From Frateuria soli (GTDB lineage: Bacteria; Pseudomonadota; Gammaproteobacteria; Xanthomonadales; Rhodanobacteraceae), in the NCBI RefSeq assembly GCF_021117385.1, contig NZ_CP088252.1, positions 2,874,501 to 2,938,500 of the forward strand: a DNA stretch of 64,000 bases, in the 5' to 3' direction. Position numbers and translations under genes: made by a program. A model generated the notes under the pieces. It saw only the letters and a list, made by a program, of their open reading frames with translations, was not told the DNA's origin and ran no database searches. The number at the start of each line of letters is the position of its first letter. Within the stretch, counting starts at the first letter, position 1. This document shows positions 54,278 through 63,283 of this stretch, in pieces.

Positions 54278-55033
54278 CTATTCGGAGGCCTCACGCGGCT
54301 TGATCAGCCAGCGCACGGCCAGCACGCCCAGCTCGTAGAGCAGGCACATCGGTACGGCCAGCATGATCATCGAGGTGATGTCCGGAGGCGTGATCACCGC
54401 GGCGATCGCGAACGCGCCCACGATGGCGTATCGGCGCACGGCACGCAGCTTGGCGACGTCGACCACGCCCACCGCGGCCAGGATCACGACCGCCACCGGC
54501 ACCTCGAAGCACAAGCCGAAGGCGAAGAACATCAGCATCACGAAATCCAGGTAATGCGTGATGTCGGTCATCATCTCCACGCCCGCGGGCGTCACCGCGG
54601 TGAGGAAGCGGAATGCCGCCGGCAGCACCAGGAAGTAGGCGAACGCGCAGCCGATGTAGAACAGCGCCATCGCCGCCAGCAGCAGCGGCCGCGCCAGCCG
54701 CTTCTCGTGCTTGTACAGGCCGGGGCTGACGAAGGCCCACAACTGGTAGAGGATCACCGGCATGCTGATGAACAGCGCGGTGTAGAAGGCGAGCTTGAGC
54801 GGCGTGATGAACGGGCTGGCCACCTCGGTCGCGATCAGGTGCGCGCCCTGCGGCAGGTGCGCCACCAGCGGCGCGGCCAGCAACGTATAGAGCCGGTTGG
54901 CGAACGGAATCAGTGCCAGCAGGACCAGCAGCACCATCGCGCACGCCTTGAGCAGGCGCGAGCGCAGTTCGATCAGGTGGGAAAACAGGCCCTGCTGCAG
55001 GTCGATCTGCGGCTCGGGCTCAGGCGATGCCAT
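54278..55033 (-). CDS. tatC: Sec-independent translocase subunit TatC
   Basis: 251 residues with six membrane helices. The signature near the start, LFSHLIELRSRLLKACAMV, holds the conserved HLxELRxR motif that recognises the twin-arginine signal. FALVLPAAFRFLT-like and CFEVPVAVVIL stretches follow. TatC is the receptor for folded, Arg-Arg-signal proteins in the inner membrane. Its start overlaps the tatB end by 14 bases. Confidence 0.97.
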   Translation of the reverse strand: MASPEPEPQIDLQQGLFSHLIELRSRLLKACAMVLLVLLALIPFANRLYTLLAAPLVAHLPQGAHLIATEVASPFITPLKLAFYTALFISMPVILYQLWAFVSPGLYKHEKRLARPLLLAAMALFYIGCAFAYFLVLPAAFRFLTAVTPAGVEMMTDITHYLDFVMLMFFAFGLCFEVPVAVVILAAVGVVDVAKLRAVRRYAIVGAFAIAAVITPPDITSMIMLAVPMCLLYELGVLAVRWLIKPREASE

Positions 55034-55475
55034 GCGGATGTTCCTTCACCGGCGCGTGCTTGGGATCGTCGGCGAACAGGTCGCCGGTGAGCGTGTCGCG
55101 TTCGGGCGCGGGCTGGTCGCCCGGGTCCGCCGTGTCGGCGGCCAGCCGCGCGCCCGGCCCGGCCTCGGGCGCTGTCCCCGGGGCAGGCGCAGGCGTGGCG
55201 GCCACCGCGCCAACCGCCTCGCGCACTTCGCGCGCGGTGGCGTTCATCTGCGCCTGCGCGGCCTCGGCGCGCGCGGCGGCCTCGCGCGCGGTGCGCTTGA
55301 TCTCCTCGATCTCCAGCTCGCGTTCGACCTCGGCGCGCACGCTGTCCCAGGTATTGCGCACGCGGCGCACCAGCGCGCCGGCGGTACGCGCCGCGCCCGG
55401 CAGCTTCTCCGGGCCGAGCACGATCAGCGCAATAAGCGCCAGCAGCAGCAGCTTGCCGAAGCTGATCTCGATCAT
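55020..55475 (-). CDS. tatB: Twin-arginine translocase subunit TatB
   Basis: 151 residues. It begins MIEISFGKLLLLALIALIVL, a single membrane helix, then GPEKLPGAARTAGALVRR, the conserved hinge and amphipathic helix, and a charged, Ala/Pro-rich tail. TatB works with TatC to bind substrate. The gene lies 18 bases after tatA and overlaps tatC. Confidence 0.95.
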   Translation of the reverse strand: MIEISFGKLLLLALIALIVLGPEKLPGAARTAGALVRRVRNTWDSVRAEVERELEIEEIKRTAREAAARAEAAQAQMNATAREVREAVGAVAATPAPAPGTAPEAGPGARLAADTADPGDQPAPERDTLTGDLFADDPKHAPVKEHPHGIA

Positions 55476-55493
55476 CGCCGCGCCACCGCGCGC

Positions 55494-55739
55494 TTACTTG
55501 GTTTCGCTGGTGTCGCGCGCCTTGCTGGCGGTGGCATCGGAGGCCGGCGGGTCGGCGCGCAGTTGCTCCTGCGCCTTGCGCTTGGCCTCCTCCTCGTCGT
55601 CCTCGCCCTGCATGGCCTTCTTGAAGCCGCGCACGGCGTTGCCCAGATCCGGGCCCATCTTTGCCAGCTTGCCGGTGCCGAAGATCACCAGCACCACGAT
55701 GAGCAGGATGATCCAATGCCAAAAACTGTCCAGACCCAT
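55494..55739 (-). CDS. tatA: Twin-arginine translocase subunit TatA
   Basis: 81 residues from the ATG at 55739 (MGLDSFWHWIILLIVVLVIF). One membrane helix is followed by the FGTGKLAKMGPDLGNAVRGFKKAM amphipathic helix and an acidic DDEEE tail. TatA oligomers form the pore. It is the first gene of tatABC. The promoter probably lies in the short spacer 55740-55803 or within the end of the SYLF gene. Confidence 0.96.
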   Translation of the reverse strand: MGLDSFWHWIILLIVVLVIFGTGKLAKMGPDLGNAVRGFKKAMQGEDDEEEAKRKAQEQLRADPPASDATASKARDTSETK

Positions 55740-55803
55740 GACTTCAAACCTCTGACGGATGCCGAAAACCGTTGGATTGCCAGGCGCTATGCCAGCAACC
55801 GGA

Positions 55804-56490
55804 TCAACGCGCAGTGTACTCCTCAAGCTGGTCGCGGAAGTCCACGACCGGGCCCGGCACATTGCTGACGCCGCCTTCGAAGATGCGCCGCGGCGTAATG
55901 CCGGGGCCGTAGACCGCCTCGTTGGCGTCGTAATCGATGCGCAGGACGGAGCCGTCCAGCGCCACGCCGGCGAACAGGCCGCGCGAGCGCGAGTAGGAAT
56001 AGATTTCCGCCTTCATCTGCGCGTCCGTGGCGGCACTGGCGGTGCGCCCCACCGGCCCGGCGGCGGCGGCCGCATCGGCGCCGACCGTGAATTTGCCGTT
56101 GACGATCGAATCGACCCCCCGCTGGGTGCGGAAGACCAGCACCACGTCGGTGGAGGACACGCCTGCCTGGAAACCCACGCTGCCGCCGGTCAGGGTGATG
56201 AAGCTCGGGTTGGACCAGGTGCCGTCGGGGCTGCGCACCGAGATAAGCCCCTCGCCGCGGCGGCCGCCGAAGATGAAGCCGGCCTTGACCATGTCCGGAA
56301 TCACCGCGATCGCCTTGGCGTTGCCGAGCAGATCCCTGGGAATCGCCTTGTCCGGCGCCTGCATGACCTCCTGCAGCACGCGTACCGCGTTCTTCGCGCG
56401 CACCAGCGGCGGATCCTCGGCGTGGGCGGCCATCGACGGCAGCAACAGGACCAGCGCGATCAGCGAGCAACGACGCAGTGCCTTGAACAT
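55804..56490 (-). CDS. SYLF/YSC84 domain lipid-binding protein
   Basis: 228 residues from the ATG at 56490 (GGAAGGAG upstream) with a signal peptide (about 1-24, LLLPSMAAHA). The SYLF domain shows AIPRDLLGNAKAIAVIPDMVKAGFIFGGRRGEG and SSTDVVLVFRTQRGVDSIVNGKFTVGADAA. SYLF proteins bind acidic phospholipids; bacterial periplasmic members are of unknown role. It is upstream of tatABC on the same strand (64 bases) and divergent from hemH. Confidence 0.92.
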   Translation of the reverse strand: MFKALRRCSLIALVLLLPSMAAHAEDPPLVRAKNAVRVLQEVMQAPDKAIPRDLLGNAKAIAVIPDMVKAGFIFGGRRGEGLISVRSPDGTWSNPSFITLTGGSVGFQAGVSSTDVVLVFRTQRGVDSIVNGKFTVGADAAAAAGPVGRTASAATDAQMKAEIYSYSRSRGLFAGVALDGSVLRIDYDANEAVYGPGITPRRIFEGGVSNVPGPVVDFRDQLEEYTAR

Positions 56491-56592
56491 GGATGACTCC
56501 TTCCGAGGGGACGGGGGTGCGGCACCGCGCCCGGCGGTGGACGGAACGGCTTGTGGCAGACTCCACCGCCTGCCCGCCGCCGATGCCTTTCG

Positions 56593-57639
56593 ATGCCACA
56601 GCGCGACCACTATACCGGCCCTTCAGACCACGCCCCTGACCGGAACGTTCAGGCAGGCGCGTGCGAGACCGGCGTGCTGCTGGTCAACCTGGGCACGCCC
56701 GAGGCACCGACCGCGCGGGCACTCAGGCCCTACCTGGCCGAATTCCTTTCCGACCGCCGCGTGATCGACTACCCGCGCTGGAAGTGGTGGCCGATCCTGC
56801 AGGTCATCCTGGCGATCCGCCCGCGTCGCTCGGCACACGCCTACGCGCGGATCTGGACCGCGACCGGCTCGCCGCTGCGTGTGCTGAGCGAGGCGCTGGC
56901 CGAGGCGTTGCAGGCGGAGCTCGGCAGCCAGGCGCGCGTCGCGCTGGCGATGCGCTACGGCGCGCCGTCGGTGGCGGCCACGATCGCCGAGCTGCAGGCC
57001 GCCGGCGTGCGCCGGTTGCTGGTGCTGCCGCTGTATCCGCAGTACTCGGCCACCTCCACCGGCTCGGTGATCGATGCGGTCGCCGACGCCCTCAAGCAGT
57101 TGCGCTGGCCACCGGAGCTGCGGCTGGTCAACGACTATCACGACGACCCCGGCCACATCGAGGCACTGGCCACCCGCATCGAGCACTGGTGGCAGGCCAA
57201 TGGCCGCGGCGAGAAACTGCTGCTGTCCTTCCACGGCATTCCGGAGCGCTACGTGCGCCTGGGCGATCCGTACCTGGCGCAGTGCCAGGCCACCGCCGCC
57301 CGGCTGCGCGAGCGGCTGGGTCTGGATGAAAGCCGGTTCCTGCTGAGTTTCCAGTCGCGGGTGGGGCGCGAGCCGTGGCTGCAGCCGTACACCGACGCCA
57401 CCGTGCGCCGGCTGGGCGGCGAAGGGGTCAGGCGGCTGGACGTGGTCTGCCCCGGCTTTGCCGTGGACTGCCTGGAAACACTCGAGGAAATCGCCATGCA
57501 GAACCGCGATTTCTTCCTCGAAGCCGGCGGGCAGGAGCTGCGCTACATTCCAGCGCTCAACGACTCGCCCGGACAGGTGGCAAGCCTGGCCGCGGTCGTC
57601 CGCCGGCATGCGCAGGGGTGGCCCGGCTTCGGTTCGTAG
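56593..57639 (+). CDS. hemH: Ferrochelatase
   Basis: 348 residues; it inserts ferrous iron into protoporphyrin IX, the last step of heme synthesis. It contains GVLLVNLGTPEAPT at the N-terminus, LLVLPLYPQYSATSTGS, the catalytic LLLSFHGIPERYV (His214), LSFQSRVGREPWLQPYT and a Glu-rich ETLEEIAMQN active-site helix. The peripheral region before residue 25 is not conserved, so a later start cannot be excluded. The other hem genes in the window are about 40 kb away. Confidence 0.96.
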   Translation: MPQRDHYTGPSDHAPDRNVQAGACETGVLLVNLGTPEAPTARALRPYLAEFLSDRRVIDYPRWKWWPILQVILAIRPRRSAHAYARIWTATGSPLRVLSEALAEALQAELGSQARVALAMRYGAPSVAATIAELQAAGVRRLLVLPLYPQYSATSTGSVIDAVADALKQLRWPPELRLVNDYHDDPGHIEALATRIEHWWQANGRGEKLLLSFHGIPERYVRLGDPYLAQCQATAARLRERLGLDESRFLLSFQSRVGREPWLQPYTDATVRRLGGEGVRRLDVVCPGFAVDCLETLEEIAMQNRDFFLEAGGQELRYIPALNDSPGQVASLAAVVRRHAQGWPGFGS

Positions 57640-57690
57640 CGCTCGGCACGCCCGCGGCGGCCTGTCGCGTCTTCCGCCGGACCGGGGACA

Positions 57691-58122
57691 TCATCCCTGC
57701 GCCTGCTGCAAACCCAGCCCGCGCTCGACGCGCACCAGCACGCCCGCCAGCGGGGTACGCAGCAGCAATGCGCCCAACCCCAGGCCCAGCGCATCGGCGG
57801 CCAGGTCCCACACACTCGCATCCTCGGGGTCGTGCGGCCATTGCGCCAGCTCGATCAGCAGGCCGAACAGCAGGCAGGCGGCGGCCACGCCCAGGCGGCG
57901 GCGCGACCGGTGGTAGAGGTTGCCCCACCAGCCCATCAGCGCGGCAAAGGCGAGCATGTGCAGCAGCTTGTCGCCCGCGGGCAGGGCCAGCGCCATCGCC
58001 GTGAGGCGACGCGTCGCCGGTAGCAGCGCGATGGCGGCCACGGCGATCATCAGCAGCACGCCCAGCACGGCCCAGCCGCGGTGCCAGCGCAACGGCGCCG
58101 CGTTCTTCGTCAGCGCGCTCAC
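57691..58122 (-). CDS. VanZ family membrane protein
   Basis: 143 residues from a GTG that overlaps the MidA stop (GTGA). Four membrane helices are visible, with KLLHMLAFAALMGWWGNLY, containing the conserved DK-x-x-H-x-x-x-F pattern of VanZ-like proteins, and LLFGLLIELAQWPHDPEDASVWDLAADALG. VanZ gives low teicoplanin resistance in enterococci, but the Gram-negative homologues have no known role. It is coupled to midA translation. Confidence 0.88.
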   Translation of the reverse strand: MSALTKNAAPLRWHRGWAVLGVLLMIAVAAIALLPATRRLTAMALALPAGDKLLHMLAFAALMGWWGNLYHRSRRRLGVAAACLLFGLLIELAQWPHDPEDASVWDLAADALGLGLGALLLRTPLAGVLVRVERGLGLQQAQG

Positions 58123-59312
58123 AGCCGCCCGCCCTGGTCGGCGGCCAGCAGCTCGGCGGCCAGCGGCAGGGCCGGCAATCCACGCGCGAACAGCATCGCC
58201 TGGAAACGCTCGCCCATCTGCTCGGGCAGGGTCAGCCGGCGGACCTGCTGCGCCAGGCGCTGGCGGGCGATGTCGTCGGTCGCCTGCCCATACGCCTGCT
58301 CGAACGCCGCCTGCAACCCGCTGGCGAGCAGGAACTGCGCCTGCGGCAGGTAGGCCGCGACGCCGAACCCGGCGCTGTTGCCGGCCTCGGCCAGCGCGGT
58401 GAAGTCCACCGAGGCGGTGAGGTCGTTCAGGCCCGGCAAGTACAGCGGATCGCCGTGCGCATGGTGGCGGTAGTGCGCCATCAGCGTGCCGTCGCTGCGC
58501 TCGGGCAGGTAGTACTCGCGGCGCACGTAGCCGTAGTCGATGAACAGCATCAGCCCCGCCTCGAGCGTGCCGGCGACCGCCTGCACCCAGTACGGCAGCT
58601 GCGGCAGCACTTCGGAACGGTAGCCGTCCTCGATGGGCCGGCCCAGGTCGCGTTCCAGGTGGCGCACCGCACCGGCGACCAGCGCGTCGGCCGGGCGGTC
58701 CGTGCGCATCAGTCGGCCTTCGCCATCGAGCGTGACGTGTTCCTCGTAGACCTCGCCCGCGCGCAGCGTGAAGCGCGTGGTCGGCAGCGCGTCGACCACC
58801 TCGTTGGCGAACAGCACGCCACGCCAGGCTTCCTCCGGCGGGCGATCGAGCCAGGCCACGCGTGCGTTGAGTCCGGGCGGCAGTGCCGCGGCGAGCCGAT
58901 CGCGCTGGCGCTCGCGCAGGTCGGCGCTCGGCTCGAGGATCAAATAGCGGCGCGGCAGCGTGCCGGCCTCGGCGAATGCATGCAGCACGGCTTCGGCGAA
59001 GGCGCCGCTGCCACCGCCCAGTTCGAGGAAATCGGCCTGCTCGCCAAGCATCGCCAGGACCGGCTGCACCGCGTTGGCCACGCAACGCGCGAACAGGCCG
59101 CCCAGCTCCGGCGCAGTGACGAAATCGCCGGCCTCGCCGAACTTGGTCTTGCCCGCGCTGTAGTAGCCCAGGCCGGGCGCGTACAGGCAACGCTCCATGT
59201 ACTGGGCGAACGGCATCGGCCCGCGCGAAGCGATCTGCTCACGCAGGAGCTGCAGCAGGCGGTCGGAGTGCGCGCGCTCGTCGGGGCCGGGATCGGGGAG
59301 TCGTGAGGCCAT
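58119..59312 (-). CDS. MidA/NDUFAF7-family SAM-dependent protein methyltransferase
   Basis: 397 residues from the ATG at 59312. Features: MPFAQYMERCLYAPGLGYYS at the N-terminus, FGEAGDFVTAPELGGLFARC, SAM motif FLELGGGSGAFAEAVL, ILEPSADLRERQ, FANEVVDALP and the FIDYGY motif. Human NDUFAF7 methylates an arginine of a complex I subunit; the bacterial function is unclear. VanZ is translated from within its stop codon. Confidence 0.92.
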   Translation of the reverse strand: MASRLPDPGPDERAHSDRLLQLLREQIASRGPMPFAQYMERCLYAPGLGYYSAGKTKFGEAGDFVTAPELGGLFARCVANAVQPVLAMLGEQADFLELGGGSGAFAEAVLHAFAEAGTLPRRYLILEPSADLRERQRDRLAAALPPGLNARVAWLDRPPEEAWRGVLFANEVVDALPTTRFTLRAGEVYEEHVTLDGEGRLMRTDRPADALVAGAVRHLERDLGRPIEDGYRSEVLPQLPYWVQAVAGTLEAGLMLFIDYGYVRREYYLPERSDGTLMAHYRHHAHGDPLYLPGLNDLTASVDFTALAEAGNSAGFGVAAYLPQAQFLLASGLQAAFEQAYGQATDDIARQRLAQQVRRLTLPEQMGERFQAMLFARGLPALPLAAELLAADQGGRL

Positions 59313-59459
59313 GGGTCGGGTTCGATGCAAAAAAGACGGACAGGTTAGCCGATGCGATGTGGCGAGCCTGTCGGGGCGCCTTTCCCCCAGCGGGGTCGGA
59401 CCGCGCATCGCGCAGGCTGGCAGCCCCGCACCTGCGAGCATGGCTGGGACAGCGTTCGC

Positions 59460-61592
59460 TCAGAAATCCTTCTGCAGGCTCAGGTAGACGCCGCGCCGCG
59501 GCCCGAACTGCGGCGCACCCACGCCGATGCCGCTGCCGTCGCGCAGCGCGTAGCTGCGGTCAAGCGCATTGAGCACCGCCAGCTGCGCGTGCAGGTCGCC
59601 CAGACGCCCCGCCGTGAAGTCGTGCGCCACGCTCAGGTTCAGCTGGAAATACGCCGGCAGGTGGTCGCCGTTGGGGACCTCGCCATCGCGGCGCATGCCG
59701 CTGCCGAACAGGTAGTCCGCGCCCAACCGCGTGCGCTCGCCGAGCGCGTAGCTGATGCCGCCGGAGGCCGCCAGCGTCTGGTCATGGTCGAGGTGGACGT
59801 AGTGGTCGGCGATGTAGGCCAGGTCGTTCGGGTCGAAGTTGTACTGGCTGGTGATGATGCCCTTGCCAACCGCCTGGCTGGCCGCGAGGTTGAAGTAGGT
59901 CGACAGCGGCCCGGCGCGGTAGTCGAGGGTGAACTCCACGCCCTTGACCCGGCCCCGGGCGAGGTTGAAGGTCGAATAGACCAGCGCGGAGCCGAACTGG
60001 CCTTCGTCCTGCAGGCGGCGGACCTTGCGGTAGTAGGCGTCCACGCCGAGCGTCCACGCGCCCAGCGTCTGTTGCACGCCGGCGTCGAAGTAGTCCGAGC
60101 GCTCGGCCAGCGGCGTGTTGTTGCCCAGGTCGGGCACCGCGTTGGTGGTGCCGTCGAAGCGGGCGATGTTCTCGCTGGTGATCATCTCGGTGGCCGGCGG
60201 GGTGAAGTAGCGTGCATAACCGGCGTGCACCACCGTGTTGCCGGTGGCCTGCCAGACCAGGCCGACGCGCGGGCTGAGCTGGCTTTCGGTGCGATCCAGC
60301 TGGTAGCGGTCCCCGCGCAGGCCCAGGTTGAGAGTCCAGGCTTCGCCAAGGCTCCACTCGTCCTGTACGTAAGCCGACCAGGTCCTTGCGGTGAGGCGGT
60401 TGGCGTCGCGGATTTCCAGCGGCGTGGTGCTGGCCTGTCCGCCCTCGGCATCGACCGGGAACACCCAGGCATCGTTGCCGCTGCCGGAGCGCTCGAAGCT
60501 GCCGTAGAGGCCGTAGCGCAGCGTGTGGACATCGCCCAGCGGCGTGGCGAAGTCGGCCTGCAGCGTACTGGCGCGGTTGCGGCGGGTGACGTCCGAGGCA
60601 ACGCCGTTGAACATCAGCTCGCCCACCCGGTCCGGGGTGTACTCCAGGTCGGTGTAGCGCTGGCCCAGCGACACCTGGTAGTCGCTCCGGCCGAGCCGGC
60701 CCTGCAGGGCGAGCACGCCGAAGCGCGTGTCTTCCCGCTGGCGGGCATCGAGCAGGGACGAATCGAAGTCCGTGCGGTCGAGATAGCCGAATTGCGGCGA
60801 CTGGCCCGGCACGTCGGGAATCTCGAAGCGGTTGTTGGCGGTGCCGAACAGCAAGCTCAGGCGTGTGTCGGCGTCGACCAGGTAGCTGACGTCGCCGAAG
60901 CTCTTGAGCTGGCTCGTGTGATCGTGGATCGGCGTGCGGCTGGCGGTCGGGTTCTCGATGCCCGCGTCGCTTTCCAGGTAGTTCGCAGTGAAGAAGCCGC
61001 TCCAGCGATCGTTGCTGCCCCACAGCGCAAGGTTCGGATTGAGCGTGCCGAGCGAGCCCCCGGTAAGCCCCACACTGCCGCCGTTGCCGAGCTGGTGGCC
61101 GCTGCGGGTGGTGATGTCGACGACCGCCGCGGTGCGCAGGCCGTACTGCGCGGGCAGCGCGCCATCGAGCAGCGTCATGCTCTGGACCGCGCGCGCGTCC
61201 AGCGTCTGGCCGAAGCCGGCGATCGACTCGGGAACGATCACGCCGTTGATGCGGTATTGCAGGTTGCCGTGGTCGCCACGCACGTGCAGCCCGCCGTAGG
61301 AGTCCTGCACCACGCCCGGCGCCTGCAGCAGCACCTGGTTGACCGGCGTGGAAGCGCCCAGCGGCAGTTGCGCGATGGACTGCCGGTCGATCACATACTG
61401 GCTGGAGCCGGTGTCGGGCGAGAGCGCGTTGCGCGACAGGTCCAGCGCTGCGCTGACGTCGACGGTGCCGAGCTCGCGCACCTGCGGCGGCGACGGCGGC
61501 GTGGTATCGCCGGTCGTGGTATCCGCCGCCGGCGCGGCGAGGGCCGGACTGAGGGCGCAGGCAAGACTGAAGGCAAGCAGCGTACGGGGCAT
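59460..61592 (-). CDS. TonB-dependent outer-membrane receptor, candidate zinc-regulated
   Basis: 710 residues from the ATG at 61592 with a signal peptide (about 1-20, ALSPALAAPA). The plug spans about 40-170 (VNQVLLQAPGVVQDSYGGLH, VRGDHGNLQYRINGVIVPES, DGALPAQYGLRTAAVVDI) and a 22-strand barrel follows, ending LQKDF with terminal Phe. I cannot name the ligand from the protein. A palindrome resembling the Zur operator lies 33 bases upstream of the start codon, so uptake of zinc or a zinc chelate is the best hypothesis. It stands alone with no TonB or ABC genes beside it. Confidence 0.88.
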   Translation of the reverse strand: MPRTLLAFSLACALSPALAAPAADTTTGDTTPPSPPQVRELGTVDVSAALDLSRNALSPDTGSSQYVIDRQSIAQLPLGASTPVNQVLLQAPGVVQDSYGGLHVRGDHGNLQYRINGVIVPESIAGFGQTLDARAVQSMTLLDGALPAQYGLRTAAVVDITTRSGHQLGNGGSVGLTGGSLGTLNPNLALWGSNDRWSGFFTANYLESDAGIENPTASRTPIHDHTSQLKSFGDVSYLVDADTRLSLLFGTANNRFEIPDVPGQSPQFGYLDRTDFDSSLLDARQREDTRFGVLALQGRLGRSDYQVSLGQRYTDLEYTPDRVGELMFNGVASDVTRRNRASTLQADFATPLGDVHTLRYGLYGSFERSGSGNDAWVFPVDAEGGQASTTPLEIRDANRLTARTWSAYVQDEWSLGEAWTLNLGLRGDRYQLDRTESQLSPRVGLVWQATGNTVVHAGYARYFTPPATEMITSENIARFDGTTNAVPDLGNNTPLAERSDYFDAGVQQTLGAWTLGVDAYYRKVRRLQDEGQFGSALVYSTFNLARGRVKGVEFTLDYRAGPLSTYFNLAASQAVGKGIITSQYNFDPNDLAYIADHYVHLDHDQTLAASGGISYALGERTRLGADYLFGSGMRRDGEVPNGDHLPAYFQLNLSVAHDFTAGRLGDLHAQLAVLNALDRSYALRDGSGIGVGAPQFGPRRGVYLSLQKDF

Positions 61593-61624
61593 CGTCGGGT
61601 GGTTCCGGGGTCGTTGGAGCTGAA

Positions 61625-61639
61625 TGTTATAACGTAACA
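61625..61639 (-). promoter_or_regulatory. Zur-like operator upstream of TonB receptor
   Basis: TGTTATAACGTAACA: perfect 5-base inverted ends (TGTTA/TAACA) around 5 bases. It agrees with the gammaproteobacterial Zur consensus core (ATGTTATA-N-TATAACAT) at about 14 of 17 positions when flanks are included. It is the most AT-rich patch in the neighbourhood and lies 33-47 bases before the ATG. TTATAA inside it could also be part of a -10. Confidence 0.5.
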
Positions 61640-61740
61640 ATCCTTCCGGACATCCGCCACGGGTCGAAAGTCATGCCCGGGTCGCATGCGCCATTCACGG
61701 CCAGTCACCGACACTGGCCGCCCCATCCGCAGGAGCCGCC

Positions 61741-62403
61741 ATGGCCGATTCACCGACCCAGGTCCCCGCCGTGCCCGCACCGGTCGAGCACGGACGCATC
61801 GCCGCGGCGATCCTTGACTTCGCCAGCCAGATTCCCGACAGCCGGGTGCACCGGGGGCTGCACCCGGAGGCGAAGGCGCGTGAACTGGCCTCCCAGGCCG
61901 CGCGCAAGGCGGCGCTCACCGCCGGCTCGCTGGCGCTGCCGCCCGGGCCGCTGGGCTGGCTCACGGTGCTGCCCGAGCTGGTGGCGATCTGGCGGATCCA
62001 GGCGCAGATGGTCAGCGACATCGCGGCCGCCTTCGGCCAGCACGCCAGCCTGGGCCGCGAACAGATGCTGTGGTGCCTGTTCCGCCACACCGCGGCGCAG
62101 GCATTCCGCGACCTGGTGGTACGCATGGGCGACCGGCTGCTGTTCCGCCAGCTGTCGGCCACGCTGGCCGAGCGCGTGGCCCGGCGGATCGGGATCAGCC
62201 TGACCCAGCGCTCGGTGGGCGCCGGTATCTCGCGCTGGCTGCCGGTGATCGGGGCGGCAGGCGTGGGCGCCTACGCCTGGTACGACACCCGCAGCGTGGC
62301 GCGCACCGCGATCGAGCTGTTCGGCAGCGGCAGCCTGGTGCGCACCGAGCCGCTGATGGTGCCCGACGGCGTCATCGAGCCGGAAGATCCACCGCCGCCG
62401 TGA
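61741..62403 (+). CDS. EcsC-like family protein
   Basis: 220 residues. An amphipathic/hydrophobic middle (GSLALPPGPLGWLTVLPELVAIWRIQAQMVSDIAAAFG, about 62-100) resembles EcsC-family proteins. A second hydrophobic stretch follows (SRWLPVIGAAGVGAYAWYDTRSVARTAIELF, about 160-190). EcsC was named from a Bacillus ABC transporter locus, but no transporter is near. Membrane association is likely and the function is unknown. It ends in an acidic/proline tail and precedes the pteridine reductase gene by 31 bases. Confidence 0.75.
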   Translation: MADSPTQVPAVPAPVEHGRIAAAILDFASQIPDSRVHRGLHPEAKARELASQAARKAALTAGSLALPPGPLGWLTVLPELVAIWRIQAQMVSDIAAAFGQHASLGREQMLWCLFRHTAAQAFRDLVVRMGDRLLFRQLSATLAERVARRIGISLTQRSVGAGISRWLPVIGAAGVGAYAWYDTRSVARTAIELFGSGSLVRTEPLMVPDGVIEPEDPPPP

Positions 62404-62434
62404 CGGCCCGCGTGCTTTGCGGCAAGCTCGACGG

Positions 62435-63181
62435 ATGAGCCACCAGCATCCCCGCCCCGTCGCACTGGTCACCGGCGGCGCCCGCCGCGTCGGCGCCAGC
62501 ATCGCCCGCACGTTGCACGCGGCCGGCTACGACCTCGCCCTGCACTACCGTCACTCCGCCGAGGAGGCCGCCGCGCTGCTGGCGGAACTGGAGCGCGCGC
62601 GCGCCGGCAGCACGCTGGCAATACAGGCCGACCTCGCCGCGGTCGATCGCCTGCCCGCACTGGTGGACCAGGTGCTGGCCCGTTTCGGGCAACTCGACGC
62701 CCTGGTCAACAACGCCTCGGCGTTCTTTCCCACCCCGGTCGGCAGCGCCACGCCGGCGCAGTGGGACGAGCTTTTCGCGTCCAACGCCCGAGCCCCGTTC
62801 TTTCTCGCCCAGGCGGCGTGGCCGGCACTGCGCGAGGCACGCGGGGCGATCGTCAACCTGGTCGACATCTACGCCGAGCGCGCGCTGGCCGAGCACCCGA
62901 TCTACGTGATGGCCAAGGCCGCGCTCGCTGCCATGACGCGCACGCTCGCGCAGGACCTGGCGCCCGAGGTGCGCGTCAACGGCGTGGCCCCCGGCGCGGT
63001 GCTGTGGCCGTCCGAAGGCAAGGACTACGACGATCGCGCGGCGCTGCTGGCGCGCACGCCGCTGCGGCGCGCGGGCACGCCGGAGGACGCCGCCTCCGCC
63101 GTGCTCTGGCTGCTGCGCGATGCACCGTTTGTCACCGGACAGATCATCCGCGTGGATGGGGGCCGCACGTTGCTCGTATAG
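62435..63181 (+). CDS. Pteridine reductase (SDR family)
   Basis: 248 residues. The coenzyme-binding motif is TGGARRVG (residues 14-21), with the double Arg that marks pteridine reductases (PTR1/FolM) among short-chain dehydrogenases and favours NADPH. NNASAF, the active-site pair Tyr157 and Lys161 in YVMAK, and a late VAPGAVLWP complete the fold. It reduces dihydrobiopterin/dihydrofolate or related pterins. folK lies close by on the other strand, which supports a pterin or folate role. Confidence 0.92.
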   Translation: MSHQHPRPVALVTGGARRVGASIARTLHAAGYDLALHYRHSAEEAAALLAELERARAGSTLAIQADLAAVDRLPALVDQVLARFGQLDALVNNASAFFPTPVGSATPAQWDELFASNARAPFFLAQAAWPALREARGAIVNLVDIYAERALAEHPIYVMAKAALAAMTRTLAQDLAPEVRVNGVAPGAVLWPSEGKDYDDRAALLARTPLRRAGTPEDAASAVLWLLRDAPFVTGQIIRVDGGRTLLV

Positions 63182-63190
63182 CCGTTGCCT

Positions 63191-63274
63191 CTTGTAGGAG
63201 CCCACTTGTGGGCGATGCTCCTGGCCCGGTCCGGCGCCCAGAAAAAGCATCGCCCACAAGTGGGCTCCTACAAG
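63191..63274. repeat. REP-like palindrome, type 2, third copy
   Basis: Perfect 29-base inverted arms (63191-63219 and 63246-63274) with a 26-base centre. The head is CTTGTAGGAGCCCACTTGTG. It is the most symmetrical copy in the window. It lies between the pteridine reductase gene and a truncated gene remnant, 10 bases from the end of the latter. Confidence 0.88.
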
Positions 63275-63283
63275 GGATCCGCG

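Noticed and set aside
59352-61637. Long + strand frame opposite the TonB receptor
   Set aside because: Shadow frame; the receptor on the minus strand has plug and barrel signatures.
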